From Actinomycetota bacterium (GTDB lineage Bacteria > Actinomycetota > Acidimicrobiia > Spongiisociales > ZC4RG35), in NCBI GenBank assembly GCA_022615295.1, contig JAKEHF010000038.1:1-21025 (forward strand): a stretch of DNA of 21,025 nt. The letters are read 5' to 3'. The position numbers were made by a program, and so were the translations under genes. The notes below the pieces were generated by a model. That model had not been told where the DNA came from and did no database searches. It saw only the letters and a program-made list of their open reading frames with translations. Below, in pieces: positions 7,571-14,646 of the stretch (the stretch's first letter is position 1; every line of letters begins with the position of its first letter).

Positions 7571-8190
7571 TCCGGCCGCCGGTTGGGGCGGGGGCGGCGT
7601 TCAGCGAGGCGGGTGACGGGGACGTCCGCAACGACCCGACTGCGCGTGGCGGTCTTAGCAGACGTCTTGGGATCGCCACGGAATGGGCCACCCTCCGTCA
7701 GGTGCACGGCGCCCACGTCGTGGAGGCCGTCGGCCCCGGTCCCCAGGGTGAGGCGGACGCGATCTGGACCACCCGCAATGGCCTTCCGGTCGGGGTGTTC
7801 ACCGCCGACTGCTTCGGGGTGGTGCTCCACGCCGACGACGCGGTGGGTGTGGCACATGCCGGTTGGCGCGGAGCCAGGTCGGGTGTCGTCTCCAGGCTCG
7901 CTGCCGTGATGAGCGAGGCCGGGCACGCCCCGAGGAGGGCAATGGTCGGTCCCGGGATAAGGGCATGCTGTTTCGAGGTGGGCCTCGAGGTTGCCGAGCA
8001 CTTCCCCGGCGCCCAGACCACGACCACCTGGGGGACCCTCTCGGTCGACCTGCCCGCGGTGATCGTCACCCAGCTCGGTGGTCTCGACGTGGACGTGATC
8101 GAGGGGTGCACCCGTCACGAGGACCGATTCTTCAGCCATCGTCGTGACGGCACCCGGCAACGTCAGACGGCGTTGGGCTGGATCCCATGA
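7567..8190 (+). CDS. pgeF: Peptidoglycan editing factor PgeF / YfiH-LACC1 family purine enzyme
   Basis: Member of the multicopper-oxidase-like YfiH (DUF152, now Cu-oxidase_4) family. Family members have been linked to removal of miscorporated amino acids from peptidoglycan precursors and to purine nucleoside phosphorolysis and deamination; which activity applies here is not shown by sequence. The metal-site motifs are all present: QVHGAHV with His47, TADC with Cys82, and HAGWRG with His97, followed by GPGIRACCFEVG and the C-terminal TRHEDRFFSHRRDG. At 207 residues it is shorter than the usual 240 or so, the reduction lying in the N-terminal 35 residues, where the normal GGVS...NLG stretch is condensed. 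ATG 7567 overlaps the ftsZ stop (ATGA), and the gene overlaps yggS the same way. Confidence 0.88.
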   Translation: MIRPPVGAGAAFSEAGDGDVRNDPTARGGLSRRLGIATEWATLRQVHGAHVVEAVGPGPQGEADAIWTTRNGLPVGVFTADCFGVVLHADDAVGVAHAGWRGARSGVVSRLAAVMSEAGHAPRRAMVGPGIRACCFEVGLEVAEHFPGAQTTTTWGTLSVDLPAVIVTQLGGLDVDVIEGCTRHEDRFFSHRRDGTRQRQTALGWIP

Positions 8191-8840
8191 GTTACGACAC
8201 GGTGCGGGAGCGGATCACCGCCGCCGCGGCCAGGGTGGGCCGCCTCTCGGGTGAGGTCAGTCTGGTCGTGGTCACGAAGGGCAGGTCCCCGGAGACCGTG
8301 ATGACCGTCTACGAGCGGGGTCAGCGCGACTTCGGAGAGAACCGCGCCCAGGAGCTGACGGCCAAGGCCGCGGCACTGCCCGGCGACATCCGATGGCACT
8401 TCGTAGGGGCCCTTCAGACGAACAAGGTCCGTCTCGTCCGCCCCGTCGTCACCCTCCTCCACTCCTTGGACCGCGCCACCCTGGCGGCGGCCTGGGTCAA
8501 GGGGCCGGGTCTGCCCCCACCGGTGCTGATCCAGGTGAATCTGGCCCAGGAGTGGCAGAAGTCGGGTGTCACCCCCGATCACGTCTCGGAGCTGGTGGAG
8601 ACCGCGATCGGTCTCGGTATCCCGGTATGGGGTCTGATGGCCATTCCCCCGGTACCCGAGACCGCCGAGGCAAGTCGTCCCCACTTCGCGAGGCTGAAGG
8701 CGATAGCCGCACGACTCGGGGAGGGACACCCCGGGCTCACCCAGATCTCCATGGGGATGACCGACGATTTCGAAGTGGCGATCGAGGAGGGTGCAACCAT
8801 CATCCGCGTGGGACGGGCTATCTTTGAAGAGACCGACTGA
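8187..8840 (+). CDS. yggS: YggS family PLP homeostasis protein
   Basis: Single-domain alanine-racemase-fold protein that binds pyridoxal 5'-phosphate and buffers its level; no enzymatic reaction is firmly assigned. The product is 217 residues. VVVTKGRS places the PLP lysine at Lys31; FGENRAQEL, WHFVGALQTNKV (with the conserved HxxGxLQxNK pattern), LIQVNLAQEWQKSGV, GLMAIPP and the phosphate-binding SMGMTDDFEVAIEEG plus IRVGRAIF near the C-terminus are characteristic. ATG 8187 overlaps the pgeF stop. It sits between pgeF and sepF in the standard actinobacterial order and is followed 11 bases later by sepF. Confidence 0.94.
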   Translation: MSYDTVRERITAAAARVGRLSGEVSLVVVTKGRSPETVMTVYERGQRDFGENRAQELTAKAAALPGDIRWHFVGALQTNKVRLVRPVVTLLHSLDRATLAAAWVKGPGLPPPVLIQVNLAQEWQKSGVTPDHVSELVETAIGLGIPVWGLMAIPPVPETAEASRPHFARLKAIAARLGEGHPGLTQISMGMTDDFEVAIEEGATIIRVGRAIFEETD

Positions 8841-8851
8841 CGGGAGTCTGC

Positions 8852-9361
8852 ATGTCGTCGCTGTTCTCCAAAGCTCTCGTGTATCTGGGTCTGGTCGATG
8901 AGGACCAGGTGGAAGACTCCGACGCCGAGCCCATGACCAACGGATACGAGACCCAGCCCGCGGAGCCAATGCCCCAGGCCCGTCGTGTCGAGCCGCCTCC
9001 GACCTCGCGCACGGCCATCAGGCCTCAGGGGAGGGGAGAGGCGTTCGGCGGCGCCTCCGTAGTCCGACCAGTCGAAGTCCAATCGGACATCCTGGTGGTC
9101 GAGGGGTTCGGCGACGCGAGGATGCTCGCCGATCGGATCCGGGACAGAACGCCGGTCGTGCTCGACATGCGTCACATCGATCCCGACCTGGTCCGCAGGA
9201 TCGTGGACTTCTCCTCGGGCTTGATCTACGCCTTGGACGGCTCTATGCGAAAAGTCGGCGACGGTCTGGTCGCCGTCCTCCCACCCCGGGTTACCTTGAG
9301 CCGTGACGAGAAGCGTCGTCTCGCAGGGCTCGGCGCCTACGAGCTCGAAGACGTCGACTGA
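8852..9361 (+). CDS. sepF: Cell division protein SepF
   Basis: Cytoplasmic Z-ring membrane anchor and FtsZ filament organiser in bacteria lacking FtsA. The N-terminal stretch SSLFSKALVYLGLV (2-15) is an amphipathic helix suited to membrane binding. A low-complexity linker rich in Pro, Glu and Arg runs to about residue 75. The SepF core (about 78-150) reads DILVVEGFGDARMLADRI, VVLDMRHIDPDLVRRIVDFSSGLIYALDGSM and ends in PPRVTLS, matching the family pattern with the conserved DF-SG turn near residue 120. It is 169 residues long. GGGAG at 8842-8846 lies five bases before the ATG. The partner FtsZ is encoded three genes upstream. Confidence 0.94.
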   Translation: MSSLFSKALVYLGLVDEDQVEDSDAEPMTNGYETQPAEPMPQARRVEPPPTSRTAIRPQGRGEAFGGASVVRPVEVQSDILVVEGFGDARMLADRIRDRTPVVLDMRHIDPDLVRRIVDFSSGLIYALDGSMRKVGDGLVAVLPPRVTLSRDEKRRLAGLGAYELEDVD

Positions 9362-9364
9362 CCC

Positions 9365-9619
9365 TTGGCCGATGTCCTCGACACCGCGCTCACCCTGTAT
9401 CTGATCGCCGTCTTCGCCTGGGTGGTGCTCTCCTGGATCCCGATGTCCTCGGGTCACCCCTTGGGCAAGGTGCAGTACTACCTGGACAGGATCATCGGCC
9501 CGGTGATCCGCCCAATCCGCAGGGTGATACCCCCGATCCGCTTAGGCGGGGGTGCGCTGGACCTGTCTCCGATCATCCTCCTCATCGGGATCCAGATCAT
9601 CCGTGGCCTGATCCGATGA
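9365..9619 (+). CDS. yggT: YggT family small membrane protein
   Basis: An 84-residue integral membrane protein of the YggT/YlmG/CCB3 family. Molecular function in bacteria is not settled; homologues sit beside sepF and divIVA in many Gram-positive genomes. Two hydrophobic segments are visible, about residues 6-26 and 62-83, separated by the family's basic amphipathic section DRIIGPVIRPIRRVIPP (39-55). The only sensible start is TTG 9365, three bases after the sepF stop; a CTG at 9395 would cut into the first membrane segment. No strong ribosome binding site is seen, so it is probably translationally coupled to sepF. Confidence 0.87.
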   Translation: MADVLDTALTLYLIAVFAWVVLSWIPMSSGHPLGKVQYYLDRIIGPVIRPIRRVIPPIRLGGGALDLSPIILLIGIQIIRGLIR

Positions 9620-9737
9620 GTCGCTGTCCCCGGGTGAACCGGTGCCCAGGGTCGATACCGGCGCCCCTCGACCACCGTCCGCTGTTTATCCTGAGGCTTG
9701 TCCTGAGGCGAGCCGACAAGGGGTTTGGGAGTTGCCA
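9620..9737 (+). promoter_or_regulatory. divIVA upstream region with direct and inverted repeats
   Basis: A 118-base gap between yggT and divIVA. It contains a direct repeat TCCTGAGGC at 9689-9697 and 9701-9709 (period 12) and an inverted repeat CTTGTC (9697-9702) / GACAAG (9715-9720). TATCCT at 9687-9692 fits a TANNNT -10 element, with no recognisable -35. GGGAG at 9727-9731 is the divIVA ribosome binding site, six bases before the ATG. A separate divIVA promoter is plausible but inferred. Confidence 0.4.
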
Positions 9738-10514
9738 ATGAAGCCATCCGACATCGAACAGAAGACCTTCTCGACCGCGCTGCGTGGTTACGACCTCAAC
9801 GAGGTGGACGACTTCCTCGATGACGTGATCGCCACCATCAGAGATCTCGAGGAGCAGGTGGCCGCCGCCAAGGCCGGCAAGGGCGACGCCGCCGGCACCA
9901 CCGCCCCGGCCGCCGCCCCCGATGAGAGCGCCGTGGGCCGGGCGCTCATCGCCGCCCAGAACACGGCGGACCAGATCCTGGCCGAGGCCCGCGAGGAGGC
10001 CGACCGGATCAAGGAGGAGGCCCGTGGGGAGGCAGAGACCTGGATCAACGAGCGGGACCTGAAGAAGGCGGAAGCCGAGCAAGCCATTGCGGAGCTGAGA
10101 CTGAGGGTGGACAACGTGCGCCGCGAGCTGGCCGTCCTCGCCACGGTGGTCGCCGACGGGCTCGACGAGATGGACGTCTCCATAGACGGCGCCGCCCGGT
10201 CGACGTCCCGAATCGCGGACACCGAGACTTCCGAGCCGGTGGACACCGAGGAAACGAGCGAGGAGTCCGAGCCGGGCACTGTGGACAGTGCCGACAGTGA
10301 GGATGGTGAGAGCAGCGGGGACAGCGCCGACAGCCCGGAGAACATAGGCGGCGATCTCACCACGGGCGAGACCGAGGAGGAGGGTCACCAGGCCGGTCCG
10401 GTCGAGACCGAGGACGAGATGGTTCCCCGTGGCGACGAGGAGGTCGACACCGAGCACGACGAGGGGATCATCGTGGAGGTTGACGACACTGAGGCCCCGG
10501 TTCGGGCCGAGTGA
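9738..10514 (+). CDS. divIVA: DivIVA/Wag31-type polar coiled-coil protein
   Basis: Cytoplasmic scaffold that recognises curved membrane at poles and septa and, in actinobacteria, directs polar wall growth. The 258-residue product starts with the conserved DivIVA domain (KPSDIEQKTFSTALRGYDLNEVDDFLDDV within 2-30), then an Ala/Gly linker (about 44-62), then a coiled coil of heptads rich in Ala, Glu and Arg (about 64-145). The last 98 residues (161-258) are extremely acidic: 38 Asp or Glu, two Arg and no Lys by my count, with many Ser and Thr. That tail is unlike a standard DivIVA end. ATG 9738 is chosen because of GGGAG six bases upstream and because the domain then starts at residue 2; in-frame codons back to 9642 would add an unrelated leader. 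Confidence 0.93.
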   Translation: MKPSDIEQKTFSTALRGYDLNEVDDFLDDVIATIRDLEEQVAAAKAGKGDAAGTTAPAAAPDESAVGRALIAAQNTADQILAEAREEADRIKEEARGEAETWINERDLKKAEAEQAIAELRLRVDNVRRELAVLATVVADGLDEMDVSIDGAARSTSRIADTETSEPVDTEETSEESEPGTVDSADSEDGESSGDSADSPENIGGDLTTGETEEEGHQAGPVETEDEMVPRGDEEVDTEHDEGIIVEVDDTEAPVRAE

Positions 10515-10517
10515 TTC

Positions 10518-13500
10518 TCAGACCGTCACGGTCAAACCGAGCCAGACACGCCGACCCTGGATGTCGACCCCGGCCTCGGTCGGGCTCTCCCTTCTGACCT
10601 CGTTGGCGAGCACCTCCGCCGCTATGTAGTCACCGTGGCCGGTGAACGCCTCCACGACGTCCGGGTCGTCGGAGGCCCAGACGAGGACGATCTTGTCGGA
10701 GACGTCGAGACCGAACTCCCTTCGCATCTGCTGGACACGGCTCACGATCTCCCGGGCCAGCCCTTCGGTGACCAGCTCCCCGGTGAGAGTGGTGTCGAGC
10801 ACACAGGCGAAGCTCGGGCCGGTCTCGACCACAGTCCCCTCGAGGGGGGTTCGCTCCACCATCACGTCGTCGGCCGTTATCTCTTGACCGGAGACCTCGA
10901 TGGTCTCCCCCTCCAGGAGAAGCTCGATCTGGTGGGGCCCGAGCGCGGCGATCGCCGTGGCGACCTCGGTCATCCTGGGGCCGAGCACCGGGCCGAGACG
11001 CCGGTAGTTCGCCTTGGCGGAGAGTGTCACCAGATCGGTCTGCTCTCCGCTCACCACCACCGACCTCACGTTGAGCTCGTCGGCGATGACCTCGGCGTGG
11101 GCCCGCACCGCCTCGGCGAGCTCGGGGTCCCTGGTGAGCACGGTCAAGGCGGAGAGAGGCTGACGGACCCGATGACCCTCCTTCTTCCTCAGACTCCGGC
11201 CGATACGAACCACCTCACGCACATCGGCCATGGCGCGCTCGAGGTCGGTGTCGATGAGAGCCAGGTCCGCAGTCGGGAAGTCCCGGTGATGGACCGAGCG
11301 CGCCACGTCGGGGCGATGACGGGCCACCAGCTGCTGATAGAGATGCTCGGTGACGAAGGGCAACACGGGGGCGAGGACGTGGACGAAGGTGGTGAGGACC
11401 TCGTAGAGGGTGGCGAACGCCGACAGCTTGTCGAGCTCGGCCTCGGCGCCGTCCTCACGCGATCGCCAGAATCGCCTGCGGGAGCGTCTCACGTACCAGT
11501 TGGTGAGATGGTCGATGAACCCCAGGGTCGGTGGCACCACGTTGTAGAGGTAGTAGCCCTCCATTTGGATGTTGACCTCGGAGATGAGGCTCTGCAACAC
11601 CGACAGGATCCACCGGTCCATCTCGGGCCGCTGGGGCACGGGTGGGGCCTTGGCGAGGTCGTCCATGGTGATCCGATCGGCCTCGGCGTAGGTGGTGAAG
11701 AAGCTGTACGTGTTCCACATAGGGAGCAGCACGGTCCGAACCACCTCGGCCACCCCGCCGGTGGAGAAGCGGAGCGGCTCGGCCCGGAGCACCGGTGAGT
11801 TGATGAGAAATGCCCTGAGGGCGTCGGCTCCGTACCGGTCGAAGATCTCCGACGGGTCGGGGTAGTTCTTGAGGCTCTTGGACATCTTCTGACCGTCCTC
11901 GACGAGGATCAGCCCGTTCACCACGCAGTTCTCGAAGGCGGGGCGCTCGAACAGCGCTGTGGAGAGGACCATCAGGGTGTAGAACCAGCCCCTGGTCTGA
12001 TCGAGACCCTCGGCGATGAACTGGGCCGGGAAGGTGGCCTCGAACCTCTCCCGATTCTCGAAGGGGTAGTGGAGCTTCCCGTAGGGCATGGATCCCGACT
12101 CGAACCAGCAGTCGAGAACCTCGGGGACCCGGCTCATCACCCCGCCACAGGACCGGCACGGCCAATGCACCTCGTCCATCACATGCTTGTGGAGATCGGC
12201 GGGTCTGACCCCGGCGAGACCGTCGAGCTCGTCGAGTGAGCCCACCGCGACCTGCTCCCCGCATCCGTCGCACTCCCAGACCGGGATGCAGGAGCCCCAA
12301 TAGCGGTTGCGGCTGATCGCCCAGTCACGAGCCCCGGCCAGCCAGTTCCCGAACCGGCGGGAGCCGACGTGCTCGGGCACCCAGTGGACCTTGTCGTTCT
12401 GGGCCACCATCTCGTCACGGAACCGCTCCACGGCGACGAACCACGTCGGGATCGCCTTGTACATCAGAGGGGTCCCCGTCCGGTAGCAGAAGGGATACGA
12501 GTGGACGAGACGCTTCGACTCGAGCAGCTTCCCGGAGGCGGAGAGGAGATCGGTGAGCACTGGGTCGGCAGCCTTGATGTTGAGCCCGGCGACGTCGGGC
12601 ACGTCCTCGGTGAAGTTCCCCTTGGCGTCGATGGGGTCGACGAGCAGGTCGAGCCCGGCGGCGGTGAGGGCGTAGAAGTCGGCCTCGCCGTAGGCCGGCG
12701 CCATGTGGACGAGACCGGTGCCCTCGTCGGTCGTCACCTCGTCCGAGCCGATCACCCGGAAGGCGCCGCTCTCGCCCTCCCCGGCGAAGTAGGGGAAGGC
12801 CGGCTCGTAGCGAAGACCGATCAGGTCCTCCCCCTTGGCCTTCGCCGTGATCGGATGACCCTCGCCGAGAACCGCATCCACGAGTTCCGAAGCCACCCAG
12901 TAGCCCTCACCCGAGACCATCACCCTGACGTAGAGGTTCTCCGGGTTGACGGCGACAGCGAGGTTTCCGGGCAGGGTCCACGGTGTGGTGGTCCAGATGA
13001 GGAGATGGTCACCGGTCTCGGCGACGGCGTTGCCCTCGAATAGGCGGAGACGCACCGTTATCGAGGGGTCCTCGGTGTCGCGGTAGTCGAGGTTGGCCTC
13101 GAAGTTGGACAACGGCGTCGCCGCCCCCCAGGAGTAGGGGAGGACCTTGAAGGCCTTGTACACCAGACCCTTGTCCCAGAGCTGGCGGAACACCCACCAG
13201 ACGGTCTCCATGAAGTCGGGGTCCATGGTGCGGTAGTCGTTCTCGAAGTCCACCCACCGCCCGACACGCTCGGTCAACGTCTCCCATGCCTCGGTGTTGG
13301 CCTGGACCTCGAGACGACACGCCTCGTTGAAGCGGTCGATGCCATATGCGGCGATCTCGCTCGGTCCAGAGATGCCGAGCCTCTTCTCGACCTCCATCTC
13401 GATGGGGAGCCCGTGGGTGTCCCATCCGAACCTCCGCTCCACCCGGTAGCCCCGCATCGTCCAGTATCGGGGGACCATGTCCTTGAGCACCCCGGCGAGG

Positions 13501-13697
13501 AGGTTGCCGTAGTGGGGGCTTCCCGTGGGGAACGGGGGACCGTCGTAGAACACGTACTCCCGATCCACGGGTCGGGACCGCACCGACTCGGCGAAGGCGT
13601 CGGTCTCCCGCCAAAAGGCGAGAATGTCCCTCTCCAGCTCGGGAAAGCTGACCGTGGGCTCGACGCGAGTGAATGTCGTCTCGTTCCTGGGTGTCAC
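10518..13697 (-). CDS. ileS: Isoleucyl-tRNA synthetase, eukaryote-like (type 2) form
   Basis: Class I aminoacyl-tRNA synthetase charging tRNA-Ile, with a CP1 editing domain that hydrolyses Val-tRNA-Ile. The 1059-residue product has DGPPFPTGSPHYGN near the N-terminus, with HYGN (62-65) as the HIGH motif, and KMSKS at 604-608. The editing domain shows WTTTPWTLPGN and GTGLVHMAPAYGEAD. Two CxxC pairs (C476/C479 and C514/C517) could bind zinc. The sequence around HIGH and VLDCWFESGSMPYG resembles eukaryotic and mycobacterial enzymes more than E. coli IleS, and the C-terminal zinc finger of the E. coli type is absent. Start GTG 13697 (minus strand) follows CGGAG by five bases; the longer reading to 13829 would overlap the divergent gene. 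The stop is three bases from the divIVA stop, tail to tail. Confidence 0.96.
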   Translation of the reverse strand: MTPRNETTFTRVEPTVSFPELERDILAFWRETDAFAESVRSRPVDREYVFYDGPPFPTGSPHYGNLLAGVLKDMVPRYWTMRGYRVERRFGWDTHGLPIEMEVEKRLGISGPSEIAAYGIDRFNEACRLEVQANTEAWETLTERVGRWVDFENDYRTMDPDFMETVWWVFRQLWDKGLVYKAFKVLPYSWGAATPLSNFEANLDYRDTEDPSITVRLRLFEGNAVAETGDHLLIWTTTPWTLPGNLAVAVNPENLYVRVMVSGEGYWVASELVDAVLGEGHPITAKAKGEDLIGLRYEPAFPYFAGEGESGAFRVIGSDEVTTDEGTGLVHMAPAYGEADFYALTAAGLDLLVDPIDAKGNFTEDVPDVAGLNIKAADPVLTDLLSASGKLLESKRLVHSYPFCYRTGTPLMYKAIPTWFVAVERFRDEMVAQNDKVHWVPEHVGSRRFGNWLAGARDWAISRNRYWGSCIPVWECDGCGEQVAVGSLDELDGLAGVRPADLHKHVMDEVHWPCRSCGGVMSRVPEVLDCWFESGSMPYGKLHYPFENRERFEATFPAQFIAEGLDQTRGWFYTLMVLSTALFERPAFENCVVNGLILVEDGQKMSKSLKNYPDPSEIFDRYGADALRAFLINSPVLRAEPLRFSTGGVAEVVRTVLLPMWNTYSFFTTYAEADRITMDDLAKAPPVPQRPEMDRWILSVLQSLISEVNIQMEGYYLYNVVPPTLGFIDHLTNWYVRRSRRRFWRSREDGAEAELDKLSAFATLYEVLTTFVHVLAPVLPFVTEHLYQQLVARHRPDVARSVHHRDFPTADLALIDTDLERAMADVREVVRIGRSLRKKEGHRVRQPLSALTVLTRDPELAEAVRAHAEVIADELNVRSVVVSGEQTDLVTLSAKANYRRLGPVLGPRMTEVATAIAALGPHQIELLLEGETIEVSGQEITADDVMVERTPLEGTVVETGPSFACVLDTTLTGELVTEGLAREIVSRVQQMRREFGLDVSDKIVLVWASDDPDVVEAFTGHGDYIAAEVLANEVRRESPTEAGVDIQGRRVWLGLTVTV

Positions 13698-13731
13698 CTG
13701 GGCTCCGTGTGAGCCCGGAATGCTAGGGGAG

Positions 13732-13751
13732 GGGGAATCGTTCGATTCTCC
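13732..13751. repeat. Inverted repeat, candidate operator A
   Basis: GAATCG (13735-13740) and CGATTC (13743-13748) are perfect inverted arms around two bases; including a G-T pair the symmetry extends to nine bases per arm (13732-13751). It lies between the two candidate divergent promoters, so it may be a protein binding site serving both genes. Confidence 0.5.
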
Positions 13752-13755
13752 GAAA

Positions 13756-13772
13756 CCTGCCCGATGGGCAGG
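13756..13772. repeat. Inverted repeat, candidate operator B
   Basis: CCTGCCC (13756-13762) and GGGCAGG (13766-13772) form a perfect 7-base inverted repeat around GAT. It begins four bases after palindrome A. As RNA it would be a hairpin with a three-base loop; as DNA it is a 17-base near-symmetric site. Confidence 0.5.
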
Positions 13773-13810
13773 ACGTTGGTAGGGTTTCCGCCCTTTGAAA
13801 CGGGTCCGAC

Positions 13811-14185
13811 ATGGCGCGACAACTGGCAAAGACCACCGTGGACCGCTTCCGGCGAAGGCTCGAGGACGAGCGTGACCGTCTCGAGGCCCAGATCGCCGAG
13901 TACGAACGCGAGATCGAGGAGGCGAGGCTCACGGAGAGCTCGTCTGATCGCAGCCCGGATCCCGGCAACGCCGAGGCCAGCTCGATGAAGCTCGAGTACG
14001 CCAAGGAGCTCTCCATCGAGCAGAACACCTTGGACCTCCTCGGCAAGGTCCGACGGGCCCTGGGGCGTGTGGAGAGGGGTGAGTACGGGGTCTGCGAGAG
14101 CTGTGGCAAGGCGATACCGCTGGAACGGCTCGACGTCCTGCCCTACACGACCCTGTGCGTCGACTGCGCCTCCAAGACGTCTTGA
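13811..14185 (+). CDS. DksA/TraR family C4 zinc finger protein
   Basis: Small (124-residue) transcription-related protein of the DksA/TraR fold. Residues 5-90 are predicted as two long charged helices (coiled coil), followed by a four-cysteine zinc finger: C95, C98, C116 and C119 in CESCGKAIPLERLDVLPYTTLC. E. coli DksA acts in the RNA polymerase secondary channel through a DxxDxA coiled-coil tip; I do not see that motif here (the turn region reads SPDPGNAEASSMK), so a DksA-like action is not assured. ATG 13811 is the only start, because TGA at 13796-13798 closes the frame. No clear ribosome binding site. Its stop overlaps a TTG start for lspA. An equivalent gene lies between ileS and lspA in other actinobacteria. 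Confidence 0.88.
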   Translation: MARQLAKTTVDRFRRRLEDERDRLEAQIAEYEREIEEARLTESSSDRSPDPGNAEASSMKLEYAKELSIEQNTLDLLGKVRRALGRVERGEYGVCESCGKAIPLERLDVLPYTTLCVDCASKTS

Positions 14186-14646
14186 CACGCCGCTACCTGC
14201 CGTCGCTGGCGATAGCGGTCATCGTGGTGGCGCTCGACGCCCTGACCAAGCGATGGGCCCAGACTGCCTTCGCCGACGGAGACCTGATACTGATACCCGG
14301 ATTCCTCGGGCTCACCTTCGTCGAGAACCCGGGCGCCGCCTTCTCGCTGTTCCCCGATTTCGGGCAGGTGCTCGGTGTGGCGGCGATCCTGGTCACCGGG
14401 ATAGTGCTCTGGTCGTTGCGCAGGCCCCGCCCGGGGATAGAGGTGGCCGCTTTCGGTCTCGTCATCGGTGGCGCACTGGGCAACCTGGTCGACCGTGTGA
14501 CCCGGGGTGACGGTCTCCTCGACGGCAAGGTCGTCGACTGGGTCAACCTATGGTGGATACCCACCTTCAACGTCGCCGACGCCGCAGTGACCGTGGCCGT
14601 CTTTCTCCTCCTCATGCAGGCATGGCGGACGAGAGAGTCCTCGTAG
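14182..14646 (+). CDS. lspA: Lipoprotein signal peptidase (signal peptidase II)
   Basis: Membrane aspartic protease that removes signal peptides from diacylglyceryl-modified prolipoproteins. With the TTG 14182 start it is 154 residues with four hydrophobic segments (about 8-22, 62-78, 88-104, 132-147). The two catalytic aspartates are Asp104 in GALGNLVDR and Asp133 in FNVADA; VENPGAAFSLF (47-57) is the conserved NxGAAFS segment. I prefer TTG 14182 because it gives a TTGA overlap with the zinc finger gene, like the other four-base junctions here, and puts the first conserved Asp at a normal distance from the N-terminus. An in-frame GTG at 14155 would add nine residues and cannot be excluded. 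Confidence 0.93.
   Translation: MTRRYLPSLAIAVIVVALDALTKRWAQTAFADGDLILIPGFLGLTFVENPGAAFSLFPDFGQVLGVAAILVTGIVLWSLRRPRPGIEVAAFGLVIGGALGNLVDRVTRGDGLLDGKVVDWVNLWWIPTFNVADAAVTVAVFLLLMQAWRTRESS

Larger units (their letters stand above)
13698..13810. promoter_or_regulatory. Divergent ileS / zinc finger gene control region
   Basis: This 113-base gap separates two start codons pointing apart. Possible TANNNT -10 elements are TAGCAT on the minus strand (plus 13720-13725) for ileS and TAGGGT at 13780-13785 for the plus-strand gene; neither has a convincing -35. Two palindromes lie between them and are listed separately. I searched the ileS side for a T-box (the conserved GGTGG-ACCGCG core) and do not see one. 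Confidence 0.45.

Noticed and set aside
10635..11798. A 387-codon plus-strand frame opposite the ileS 3' half
   Set aside because: ileS is certain on the other strand. The plus-strand translation is a His/Gly/Glu-rich shadow without recognisable domains.
13732..13751. tRNA fragment (T-arm-like GTTCGATTC)
   Set aside because: The bases that would make a five-pair T stem do not pair around a seven-base loop, and no acceptor or anticodon arm is nearby.
13698..13810. T-box riboswitch in the ileS leader
   Set aside because: No GGTGG-ACCGCG type core is visible and the likely leader is too short, although a covariance-model search could be more sensitive.
13698..13829. N-terminal extension of IleS to base 13829
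   Set aside because: The extra 44 residues do not resemble IleS, overlap the divergent gene's start region, and would discard the good CGGAG-spaced GTG at 13697.
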